Shown piece after piece: positions 1 through 10,000 of a stretch of 64,000 bases of DNA. The notes under the pieces are model-generated. The model had not been told where the DNA came from. It did not search any database and saw nothing but the letters and a program-made list of their open reading frames with translations. Positions within the stretch are counted from its first letter, which is position 1; each line of letters begins with the position of its first letter. The translations under genes and the position numbers were made by a program. This DNA comes from Prosopocoilus inquinatus (lineage: Eukaryota; Arthropoda; Insecta; Coleoptera; Lucanidae), in assembly GCA_036172665.1 (NCBI GenBank), contig CM069871.1:5518001-5582000 (forward strand). Direction: 5' to 3'.

Positions 1-1275
1 AATAATGTTGATGGAATATCGAGTTTTGTTTTCATATTGCATGTCGAGTTAAAACAACAATTGCTGCGTCGAGCCGAAATTATTTACGTTTAATTAACAT
101 AACCGGACGAAAACAGTGACTAAAATGACAGTAGGATTAGCAGGGGTGTTTCGGTGGTGTGATAGTAAAATATCGCCAAACTTGCAGCGGCCCTGTTATT
201 AATTTTGTAGCCAGTGGAACGCGGCGGCGCGCGGCGCAAAGTTGTTAATGTTTCCTTGGGAACCGGTTGTTTATTTGTGGACGTGAGTTTACTTTGCAGG
301 CGGGCAGACTATAACTTAAATTTGATTTAAGTGTGGCACGTTTAACAACATTAGGTAATGTAATTACCAGGTAAATTCTAAATGACTAATAGAATTGCTG
401 TTGTTCGGAGGAGCAGTTTGTAATAATATCGTTATCTTCCAGAAATAGCATTTCTGATGAAACAATTTGTAGGTTTAATGTAATTTAGGACGTTGACTGT
501 CCTGCTTTGCGGCCCGTCTAATGAATGAGCAGGGTTTCCATGTCGACTACTCCTGACCACAACACGGGGATATTGAAGCTGTTTGCCACGCAGAACTTTA
601 GTTGCTCTAATCAAATGTTCCAGGAGTAGTACTTCTCTGAAGATTGCAGTTTGAGTTAGGCGTTTACTTCTTCGCAATCACTTTCACTCGGCAAACGACT
701 TGCCCTTTAAGAAAACGTGGGAATCGATTCTGCAGATAGCGTATTCAGCAGGGAGTTAGTTTAAAAGAGCTATCATCCAAAGAAGAGTGTTTGTCTGAAT
801 GCAATTAGAACGATCAAACTAATTTTGCAGGAAAGGGGCGCGATGCGATAATGGAACGTTATTTTGCGGGCACATAAGCGAGTCTCTCTTTTTTTTTTTT
901 TTTTCTTTAAAGAACGATACTTTTCAATTACTTTTTTATGCTCTCTGCGTTCTCCGTTTCCTTTTTGTACCGTTAATGAGTTTCGTTTCTGGTATGTTCA
1001 AGTATTGCTTGAGGAGAAGCTTTTTGCGAGATTTAATTTTCAAAGTGTGTTTTATTTTTGATATTCATACTTTTAATAAGGAATTTTTTAATATACACAG
1101 TTTTCCGTGCAAGAAAATTATACATCGGAATTCCCTATAAATTATTAATATTATTAGAATTTCGTCTGAAAATATTTGTGTTGCTTATTTGACTTGCGGA
1201 GTTAAAAGTTTTTCTTTTCTATGTCAATAATTACAAGACGTGAGTTTTCTCTCTCTACCGAAAAAAAGAACGTTT
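1..1275. other. No gene recognised; AT-rich unique sequence
   Basis: I see no coding region, RNA gene or repeat copy here. Reading frames are short and lack recognisable domains. A run of 16 T at 889-904 is the only notable simple sequence; there is a small GC-richer patch near 220-240. Confidence 0.6.
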
Positions 1276-1307
1276 CGTAGCTTACACAGATCTTAAAGGC
1301 GCTAACG
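1276..1307 (+). repeat. Short dispersed repeat, copy 1 (pair with 4476)
   Basis: About 31 bases beginning CGTAGCT and ending GCGCTAACG are nearly identical to 4476-4506 in the same orientation, differing by two substitutions and one indel. Both copies are followed, at different distances, by a CCTGGAAAC motif. This suggests two remnants of one dispersed element whose remaining sequence has diverged. No function can be assigned. Confidence 0.5.
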
Positions 1308-1598
1308 TAATAGTTAATTTGCAATCTACTCCTTCACTTACCTGGAAACTTTAACAAAATCACGACACGGATGGAAAGTAGCAAGAAAAGTGCGTCGTTA
1401 TACTGGGAATTACCTAGCTCGAGGGGAGATACGGGTGGTGGGTCGATTTTTGACGATAATTTATTTAAGGACATCAGAGATACAGAGTTTCTAAAAATGA
1501 TTCTATGGTCTAGTGGTTCCTTTGGAAAATTCAAAAAAAGAAATTGCACATTTGCCGCTTATTAATACTAGTGTCAGCCATTACAGTAACTTAATTAC
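1308..1598. other. No gene recognised
   Basis: Short frames are open on both strands between 1334 and 1565 (71 codons reverse, 64 codons forward). They mirror each other, show no motif, and are not supported as genes. Confidence 0.5.
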
Positions 1599-3690
1599 AC
1601 ACCACCAGTTCATTTCAAGGGACTCAACTTAAGCAACTGAACTCATCCGAAGTAAGCACAACCAAAGACGCGTTAAAAAAATATATAAAAAAATTACAAT
1701 GAAGGTCAGCCCAACTGAACTGAACTTAGGAAAACAATTAAAAATTAACGAACCGGAAAGAAAATTATTACAAGGGAATAAAAATCAAGTGCAGCTCATC
1801 TCAAGGTCAAATTAACTCAACTGCTCTCAACTGAAGTAAGCCTAACCAGAAATTGGACTCTTGAAAAAATAAAAGTTAAAAGTTAGAATTCTATAAAAAT
1901 CTTCAACCCGCTTCAATAAAAATGAACTCAACCTACACGCGCACAACACGGGGAAAAAATTGAAAAATGAAAATGCATATTAGAAACGTTCAAATTCAAA
2001 GAAAATTAAGTTCAGATCAAGGTCAACTCACCTCGAAGTAAACTCAATAAGCAAAGCAGACTTAAAAAAAATTAAAATTCAGCAAAGTTCAACTTCAAAC
2101 CATTTCAAGGTCAACCCACTCAACTGAACTCGTCCTGCATTTCATCTAGTCTTAATTAAAAGACAATTTTGTTCACGTTAAAGGAGATTAAAATCAGAGA
2201 AAGAAAAAGGCGAAGCATTTTCGACGATCATGAAAATACAGGTAAACACCATTCGAGCAACCGTGGTAAACAAACTGGAAAATCGATTTCTGACTGTTGA
2301 CCAAACCAGAAGCGTTACTAACAAAGAAAACCGAGATCCAACTTTGTACGGATACTTTATTTAAAAATAATTAGGAAGTAAAACTATGGATTAAATATAA
2401 TAATTTTAAACATTGGAAGTGGATTAAGCTCAACCGACTTCGAGGCCATATCAACTCAGGTAACTTAAGTCTACCCAACCCAAGATAATAATTTTAAAAT
2501 ATAAAAACTATTAAAAAAATTAAAAAAATAGTAAATTAAATTCAACAAAAATCAAAATAATTCAACTCATCTGAAAGAATTCAACCGAAGAAAGCCTAAC
2601 CAAAGAAGCGTTTAAAAATTAGAAAGCAAGGTCAATCCATTTAAACACTTAATATTTTCGATTGTTTATTTATTTATTTATTTTTAATTTAGTTTAATTT
2701 AATTTTATTTTTATTTTTAATTTAATTTAATAATTTTCCTTTTTAACGTCTTTAATTTTCAATGATTAAAAAAATAGAATAATTAAAAAAATTAATTCAA
2801 ATTAATTCCAAAAAACCTCGACCTAACCTAAATAATCCAAAATTAAAAACAATAAAAAAGAAGATTATTAAAAAGAAAACAAAACTGAAGTCCAGATCAT
2901 CTCAAGGGACTCAACTTAACTTAATCAACTAAACTCCGAATCCGAAATAAGCCCAGCCAAAAAAACGTTAAAAAAAATATAAAAAATCAATAAAAATCAA
3001 GGACAACCCAACTAAACTGAACTTAGGAAAACAATTAAAAATTAAACAATCGTAAATTAAAGACATTAAGAAAGAAAATTATTACAAGGAAAAAGGAATC
3101 CAGCCCAGCTCATTTTAAGGTCAACTTAACTTAACTGATCTCAACCAAAGTAAGCCCAACCAGAGATTGGACTCTTAAAAAAAGAAAAGTTAAAGATTAG
3201 AGTTCAATAAAAATCAACTTCAATTCGCTTCAAGGTCAATCCATTATACAAATAAGCTCAACCTACATGTGCAGTGCACAGCACGAGGAAAAAAATTGAA
3301 AAATGAAAATGCATATTAGAAACGTTCAAATTCAATGACAATTAAATTCTGATCAAGGTCAACTCACCTCGAAGTAAACTCAATCAGCGAAGAAGACTTA
3401 AAAAAAATTAAAAATTAAAATTCAGTAAAGTTCAACTTCAACCCATTTCAAAGGTCAATTCACTCAACTGAACTAACCCTGCATGTCATCAATTCGAATA
3501 AGAATTAAAAAAAAAAAGAACTAGAAAATTATAAAGTAAAAGAAAAACAAATTTCATTGAAGTGAAGTCCAGCCCATCTCGAGGCCAACAAAAATATGCT
3601 AGAAAATAAAGAAGATTAATTAAAATTAAGATTAAAGTTAAGCCAACTCAAACAAACTCAATTTAACTCTGCCCAACCCAAAGAAAAACA
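1599..3690 (+). repeat. A-rich decayed repeat block with two related halves
   Basis: The block is made of variants of CTCAACTGAACT and CAAGGTCAACTCA embedded in A-runs. Two halves align: about 1,600-2,150 matches about 2,890-3,480. For example, AGAAAATTATTACAAGG occurs near 1762 and 3074, and TTGGACTCTT occurs near 1852 and 3167, giving an offset of about 1.31 kb. Identity is moderate with many indels, so this is an old duplication. No reading frame survives. The T-rich block at 7.3-10 kb has the complementary composition and similar short words on the opposite strand. Confidence 0.6.
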
Positions 3691-3812
3691 TTTTTGGATT
3701 TAATCTTTTGCCTGCAACTTTAATGCCTACAAGAAGAAAAAATGCATGGAAAGTTTTAGTTTGTTAGTAACATCCGTTTGTAATTTCTTAAAACACGTTT
3801 TGTAATCTCGTA

Positions 3813-4199
3813 GATTAATTTTTGAGAGAGGGGGTAGAGAGTGATTCTTGGCTAATTTCTAAGCTCAAACCGGGAACGTACGAGCAAGGGAATTTCTGTA
3901 TGAGATCGTTAAGGGCTGATTAAAATTTTGCGACAAGATTAGATTAATCTTTGAAAAAGAGGGTGGAGAGCGATTCCTGGCTAATTTCTAAGCTCAAACC
4001 GGGAACGTACGAGCAAGGGAATTTATATATGAGATCGTTAAGGGCTGATTAAAATTTTGCGACAAGCTTAGATTAATCTTTGAAAAAGAGGGTGGAGAGC
4101 GATTCTTGGCTAATTTCTAAGCTCAAACCAGAAACGTACGAGCAAGGGAATTTCTGTATGAGATCGTTAAGGGGTTGATTAAAAGTTTTGCAGCAAGAG
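3813..4199 (+). repeat. 129-bp tandem repeat, three copies
   Basis: Units begin GATTAAT at 3813, 3942 and 4071, giving an exact 129-bp period. Each contains GGCTAATTTCTAAGCTCAAA followed by a GAACGTACGAGCAAGGGAAT motif and ATGAGATCGTTAAGGG. Copies 2 and 3 are the closer pair; copy 1 has more substitutions. The unit is a multiple of three, but no frame is open through the array on the forward strand. The sequence is unrelated to the 129-bp monomer of the satellite at 48-54 kb; the shared length appears to be coincidental. Confidence 0.85.
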
Positions 4200-4475
4200 T
4201 GAAAAGAGAGTGAAAATAGTCCTTTAATTATTATTATTTTTTTTTTACATAAAGCCAAAAATTTTGAAATTTTGTTGTAAGTTTTAGGGATACAGGTTTG
4301 ACCCTAATTTTCTTTTGTCATTCAACCCCCGTCCTTCAACACAGTAATTTACTTCCAACGAAATTAATGAGTGCCACCTACTGAGACGCATCTTTTGGTA
4401 CACATTGACTGACAGTTAACGTTTTTAAATTTCCCGATTTCTTTATTTCATCGAAATAAGGCGAAATAAACTTAG

Positions 4476-4506
4476 CGTAGCTCACACGGATCTTAAAGCG
4501 CTAACG
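4476..4506 (+). repeat. Short dispersed repeat, copy 2 (pair with 1276)
   Basis: Matches 1276-1307 in the same orientation (CGTAGCT, ACAC, GATCTTAAAG, GCTAACG in order). It is followed by a 31-codon frame at 4557-4652 that has no recognisable family and is not called as a gene. Confidence 0.5.
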
Positions 4507-6021
4507 GTTTTAAGAAGTTTCGTCTCTTGTGAACCTGTTTGTGTTGAGCAATCGTAATGGCACCGAGCAAAGACTACCTGGAAACAAGATTTAACGAAAA
4601 AGATCAACAGAAAACGCCCCTTGCCCTATACACCTTAGTAATTTACAAGTAACTCTTCGTTATTTTTTCGGCAAACATTCGACATTATGCCTCCTTTCTC
4701 GTTAACGTCCGTACAACGTGTGCGTCGTTTTTAAAGCGCGAGAATGTTTGCAGTTGATTATCGAACACTCTGTCTGTCGTTCAAAGCGTCAAGTCGTTTC
4801 GTTTGATCGGGCACGTGATATTTAGGATTTCAGAGGCACGACGTAATCACCGAAATCCTGATAATATAAAGAAGTGTATAAAAAAAAGGGTGATATACCT
4901 ACACCACGGTGAACGATATATTAGGTGATGCCACGAGAGCACTCGACCGTGCGTCGAGTGCTCTCGAGCGCGAGATCAATTCCGAGGTTCAAATATCAAC
5001 GCGCGAGAGATTCCTGTAGCATGAGATGACATCAAAATATTTCTTGCAGTTGCGTGCAGGTTCCGAACGCCCGCGCTACTACCTACTAATTCTTTACTGT
5101 GACCTACACCAAATACAAAAGAAATACAGATTAATGCAACAAATTTATTTGGATGGGTGAGTGGCTACGTGCCTGTAATAACAAGTAAATAAACACATTT
5201 ACATAGAGAGAAATGGTGGAGGAGACTTCGGGGGTTGGAGGTTCGTTCTATGCAGAAGTGATTAATCGAGTATAAGACAGGGGTCATTAACGAAGACGTA
5301 TTATTATTATTCCATTAAAGAAGAAACTTGCCCTAAATGTCTCCCCCTTATTTATGCGTCCGTTCATTTGATCTCCGGGCTACAACTAGCGTCACGTTTA
5401 AGTATCTAATAAATTTCTTCGCTTAAATCTTAAGCAGCTCCGTATTTACTTACTCCGTCATTCTGTAGGAGCTTATCAGAACTAATTACTTTATGCACCT
5501 CTAAATAATTGTAATTTGTTGTCTTGAACTTTTCAAAATTAAAAAAAAAAAAAAATTAACTGGCTTGCTGTTTTATATTCTCCAAGTCGCGTGTCGTTTT
5601 GCCATTGCAATATACGTAAAGGTAGCAGGTAATACTCGTATGTAATAAACTGTATCACAAAATGTTCATAAACGTGAGTACTGCGAGCTCGAGGATAGAA
5701 GATAGATTGGCGAAAGTTCAATGAACCAGTCGGTAGTATGTAATAAAATGGGAACTTGGGCCTTGGCTAATTTCAGGAAGAGTTTGTAAGCGATGTAATA
5801 AAATTGAAACAAGCAAAAGTAATCAAGAACGATATAATAAAAGTAAGTCGTCTCGAGAAACATCCTTTTTTAATTTAAAATTTCCGTTAAGTAACTATAC
5901 TGGGTGTGGCAATGACTTATGCAACATAGAACAATTACACAGGAAAAGAAAAAATAAGATTAGAGTTGATTAAAAGAATTCCTGTGTTTGAATATTTAGT
6001 TGCATGTAGAGTGGGGGGATG
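4507..6021. other. No gene recognised; contains one strong hairpin
   Basis: Apart from the hairpin at 4934-4966 and an A-run of 13 near 5540, this stretch is ordinary AT-rich DNA. Frames at 5539-5721 and 5666-5863 on the reverse strand are low-complexity and overlap each other. Confidence 0.5.
4934..4966. repeat. Perfect 14-bp hairpin
   Basis: The arm CGAGAGCACTCGAC (4934-4947) is followed by a 5-nt loop, CGTGC (4948-4952), and the exact reverse complement GTCGAGTGCTCTCG (4953-4966). The stem is GC-rich in an AT-rich setting and contains an XhoI-like CTCGAG-type core. No T-run follows closely, so it is not a standard terminator. It may be the remnant of a small fold-back element. Confidence 0.75.
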
Positions 6022-6740
6022 GGACGATTCGCCGTCACCGATCTGCCGTCGCCGATGCACCGTCGCCAATTCGTCGTAGAAACAATTCGCCGTCGACCCA
6101 ATTTACCGTCCATACAATTCGCCATCGCATGTTACTGCTTTATTTAGCTTAATACACTTTCTGACTATTTTAAATATCCGAGTTATATCTACGAATTGAA
6201 TGAAAATAACTATAATTTTCAAGTAAATTAAAATGAAAATAAATTCTTAATTACAGACAGTAAGACACAAAACTACGAACAAATTGGTGCTGTTAGCACG
6301 TAATAATAATTATATTTTCTTTTTAATGGAACCTCCAAATTTTTTGTAATTTTAAAAGACGAGCTTTCATGTATCAATATCTCGAAAACAATCGACTTTT
6401 GATGTGCAGTGATTTTGATTTAATTGGATTGGATTGGAGGGATTTTGCAAACATCGGAATAAGAAAGATTCGTGCAAGAGCAAAAATTTTATCTATTTCT
6501 TTATCTATGTATCATATGTAATTAATGACAAATTATTTTATTTTCCATTAAATAAGTTAGTTTTTTTAATTTTATTTACTTATAATTATCGTATGTTATT
6601 ATTTGGATATGTACCTGTATTTAAAATTTTAATCGCTTACAGCGAATTTACCGACGGTGAGTTTTCCGATGGCGAATTGTACTTACGTCGAATCGGTGAC
6701 GGAAAATTGGCGATGGCAAATCGGCGACGGCGAATTGTCC
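6022..6740. mobile_element. Fold-back/MITE-like element with internally repeated inverted ends
   Basis: The left end (6022 to about 6130) and right end (about 6640-6740) are inverted relative to each other. Both consist of several short variants of the words ATTCGCCGTC, GCCGAT and CCGTCGCCAATT. Outer ends read GGAC.ATTCGCCGTC on both strands. The interior of about 500 bp is AT-rich with no transposase. Long inverted ends made of subrepeats are typical of fold-back type non-autonomous DNA elements. I could not identify a clear target-site duplication, so the exact ends and family are open. Confidence 0.7.
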
Positions 6741-7300
6741 TAGACCCTGATGAGTGGCTTTTAAGAAAGTTGTTTTTGACATTGCACTATTTCTTTTAAG
6801 CTTGATTTAGCAATAAACACGGCTTTTGCAATTTAATTATATCTTAATAGATCGCGAACGAAATGCAATCTTCGTTGACTGACTGTCACTCAAAGGTGTA
6901 CCTCAAGATTCCTTTCTTGGACCTTCTCGTTTTGTAATACAGGAATGATTGGTTGAGGATGTACGATCTATTTAAAAATTAAGCTTAAATTTAAAAGCAG
7001 ACTCACCTAAGCTTAGCCTGTCGACTTTAATAAATAACACAGCATTTAATATAATTGTTATCAACAGATAAAATAACGACATCTTACGATCGCTTTTTGA
7101 CCTGACATTGCAGTAAGATTTTTTGCAAAAATTTTTTTAAAATAATTGTTATCATTATTTCAATTTGCTTTTTTTTACCAAAAAGTAACTTTTTACTACA
7201 ATTGATTAACTTCGTTTATGTTGGACTTCATTCCAATCAAAATTGTGTTTGTTTTATTTGAATTTTTTACTACTTTCATTTTCTTTTAATTTTGTGTAAA
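6741..7300. other. No gene recognised
   Basis: AT-rich sequence with T-runs; no repeat copy, RNA gene or coding signal identified. Confidence 0.5.
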
Positions 7301-7385
7301 ATTCGATTGAGTTGACTTGGGTTGACCTTCCTTTGATTGGACTTAATTTTATTTGTTTTAATTCTCAAATGAAGTCCAGACTTGA

Positions 7386-7551
7386 ATTGGCCTCCGGTTG
7401 GAACCGCGTAACTCGGATTTCTTCTATTGCCAATGTTTCGTTTTTCTTAGTCGTCAAGACGACAGTCCTGAGGAAGTGTTTCTGCGATGAAGAACGAAAC
7501 GCCGCGGCAGTAGAAGAAATCCGAGTGACACAGTTCCAACCGGAAGCCAAT
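7386..7551. mobile_element. 166-bp inverted-repeat element with hammerhead-like core words
   Basis: The left arm 7386-7431 (starting ATTGGCCTCCGGTTGGAAC) is the reverse complement of 7506-7551 with about six mismatches, and complementarity continues more weakly inward. The loop side holds CTGAGGA at 7468-7474 and GAAAC at 7496-7500 on the + strand, the order and spacing of the conserved CUGANGA and GAAA words of hammerhead ribozymes. Penelope-like retroelements are known to carry such ribozymes in their terminal repeats. The assignment to that group is an inference. It is GC-richer than its T-rich surroundings, so it is a distinct insertion. Confidence 0.6.
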
Positions 7552-8338
7552 AAAGTAAGGACGTCGGCCGCGGAAGCCTACAAGTTAAACTCTCCAAAGG
7601 AAGTTTCACTTTTCCTGAATTTTAAGTTATAATTTCTTGGAGTGCTACTAATCCTTTCGTATAACAACTAACGATTGTATTTTACATTTTTTGGTTTGAT
7701 TCTTTTTGAGTTTATAAAATTTTTTCGTTAGGTCGGATTAGGTTGTTGTTTGAGTTTTCAAGTTTCAATTTTCGTTTCGTTTCGAAGTTTCGAGATTTTC
7801 TGCGTTTTGAATTTTTAATTTAATTTACTTTTTTAATTTTTTCTCGAGTTGATTAGAGTTGGGTCGGGTTCGACTTAGTGTGATCGACGTAAATTCTAAT
7901 CGAGCTTTTGAGTTTCAACTTTCGCGATATTTAGTTCGTAAAGTTTCAGTTTTTAATTTTTTTAAGTTATTGTAGTTTTAACTTTAATTTTTTTGAGTAT
8001 TTAAATAGTTGAATTGAATTCGGTTGTCTTGCTTGGACTGTACTTAATTTAATGGAGTTTACAATACCGAAATAATTTCTTTTCGGTTTTAATTTTTTCC
8101 TTAGATTTGCGTTTTTTTGAGTTAATTTCCTTCTCGCGTTCTAATTGAGTTTGGACTTGGTTGGATGCGATTGGCCTTCGACTTCTTAATCTTAATTCTT
8201 TTAATTTTGATTTAACTTTAAAGGAAGTTTCACTTTTCCGGAGTTTTTAGTCAAATTTCTTCACGATTTAATCGTTTGGTTTGTCGACTAAGGTTTGAGT
8301 TTCAACTTTTCAGTTTTAATTTCTTTTTTGAGTTTCTA

Positions 8339-8777
8339 GAGAGTTTTCTAGCGAAAGAAGAGAAGAAGGAAAAAGGAAGGGAAAAGAAGAGGAGAGAAGG
8401 GGATTGAACCGGGAAGAGGACAAAGAGGAGGAAGAAGAGAATTGAATCCGGAAGAGGACGGAGTGGAGGAGAAAACGGAGAGAAGAGTATTGAATTGGGA
8501 GGAGAATGGAGAGGAGGAAGAAGAGGAGAAGAGGGCATGTCGAGAGGCGGTACCTTCTGGTCGGAGCGGCTAAAGAGGATAAGGGGTTTAGTCGGTAAGC
8601 GTCTGGGAGGAGGAGAAGAAAAAAGGAAGTGCAAAAAGAAGAGGAGAGAAGGGGATTGAACCGGAAAGAGGACGGACAGGAGGAAAAAGAGAATTGAATT
8701 GGGAAGAGGACAGAGAGGGGGATAAAGCGTTAGAGAAGAGTATTGACTTGGAAGGAGGATTGAGAGGAGGAAGAAGA
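8339..8777 (+). repeat. Polypurine (GA-rich) tract with internal tandem repeats
   Basis: About 440 bp in which the + strand is nearly all A and G, broken by repeated islands of ATTGAA(C/T)(C/T)GG. The repeated module is roughly GAGGAGAGAAGGGGATTGAAC followed by GGGAAGAGGACAGAGAGGAGG. It occurs about six times with irregular spacing. The opposite strand is open for 74-110 codons only because it is Ser/Pro/Leu-rich pyrimidine sequence, which is not coding evidence. A second copy of the SINE start word (GGGGTTTAGTCGGTA) sits inside it at 8583-8597, so the tract may be a variable 5' part of a composite SINE-like element. Confidence 0.75.
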
Positions 8778-8780
8778 TAG

Positions 8781-8916
8781 GGGTTTAGTCGGTAGGCGTC
8801 TGGGCTGATCACTACGCCGTGAAGGGTTTAATTCCCAGATGAATCCAGCACTACATTGGGATGAGTTGGCCCACGTAGTCTTTTGAAGATTCATCGACCT
8901 CTAAATTAAAAAAAAA
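8781..8916 (+). mobile_element. tRNA-derived SINE copy
   Basis: The head resembles a tRNA with pol III internal promoter: an A-box-like TAGTCGGTAGG at 8786-8796 and a B-box-like GGTTTAATTCC at 8825-8835 (consensus GGTTCGANTCC), spaced as in tRNAs. A non-tRNA body of about 70 bp follows, ending in an A-run (8908-8916) that serves as the retroposition tail. It carries no protein and would rely on a LINE for mobility. A truncated start of the same head is at 8583-8608. The exact 5' end is uncertain because the polypurine tract merges with it. Confidence 0.6.
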
Positions 8917-10000
8917 GGCGTTGGACTTGCTTGAGGTGGACTCAATCCCTATTGAGCTTTGATTTCGTTGGATGCTTGAGTTACCAAGTTTTTAATTTTT
9001 TAATTTTGTTTTTGGGTTTCTCGAGGTTCTCTGGATTTTGGATTTCGTTTTTTTACATTTTCTAAAGTTTTAATCTTAATTTTTTCTCGAGCTTATTAAA
9101 GGTTGGGTTCGACTAGGTTGGATTGACGTTAAGTCTAATCGAATTTTTGAGTTTTAACTTTCTTGTAGTTTTAAATTGTTCACGAATTGATTTAGGTTCT
9201 TGTGTTTCGACTTAATTTAATAGTTTTCAATATTGAGCTTTTTTCAGTTTTAATTGTATTTTTTTGATTTGACTTAATTTACTGTTTGGATTCTAACTGA
9301 GTTTTAAGTTCCTGAGCTTCTTTGAGTTTGGATTGAATTGGGTTGATCTTTGGTTGGACTTAATCTCAGTTGTTTTAATTCTCAAGTCAATCTTAACGTT
9401 TTATTTTCTCTCTAAGTTTTGAGTAAGAGATTTTTCGAATGTTAATCTTTTGATTTCTCAACCAACGTTTGACTTTTAAGGTTTTTAGTTTAAAGTTTTT
9501 TGAGTTCCAAATGTTTTCTAGCTTTGGGTTCAGTTGAAGTGAGTTGAACTTGCTTGAGGCGGACTTAATTCCTTTTGCGCTTTGATTTTGTTGGACGTTT
9601 GAGTTTCCAAGCTTTAATTTTTTTGTTTTCTTATTGAGTTTCGAGGAGGTTTTCTGAGTTTTGAATTTTTTATTTCCTTTACCCGTAAATTTTTAAAGTT
9701 TCAATTTTTTTATCGAATTGATTAGAGTTAGGTTGGACTCGACGTGGTTAGATTGACGTTACTTCTAATCGAGATTTTGAGTTTTAACTTTTTTATGTTT
9801 TAATCATTCTTGAATTGAATTACGTTTTCTTGCTTGGATTGGACTATATAATAGAGTTTGCAACACTGAGCTTTTTCCAGATTTAATTTAAATTTGCGTT
9901 AATTGATTGAATTTTAATTGAGTTGTGAGTTCTCGGGCTTCTTTGAATTATAATTTTTTCGAGATATTTTAATTGATCTGTGATGTTGGATTCTTTTCCG

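Larger units (their letters stand above)
7301..10000. repeat. T-rich decayed repeat block
   Basis: The block is dominated by words such as GAGTTGGATTGG, GAGTTTTAACTTT and TTAATTTTTT. A longer unit recurs near 7845, 9095 and 9714: GATTAGAGTTGGGT-like sequence, then a GATTGACGTTA-like word, then TCTAATCGA, then GAGTTT(C/T)AACTTT. Spacings are about 1,250 and 620 bp, suggesting a unit of roughly 620 bp. A separate inverted repeat (7386-7551), a polypurine tract (8339-8777) and a SINE (8781-8916) are embedded in it. No coding potential is seen. Confidence 0.6.

Noticed and set aside
3813..4199. 129-bp repeat as a relative of the 129-bp satellite monomer
   Set aside because: The sequences do not match; only the length is shared.
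4557..4652. 31-codon frame starting MAPSKDYLETRF
   Set aside because: Short, no family recognised, no splice or conservation evidence; its neighbourhood is a dispersed repeat remnant.
8302..8812. Pro/Ser/Leu-rich reverse frames
   Set aside because: They are the pyrimidine strand of the polypurine tract.
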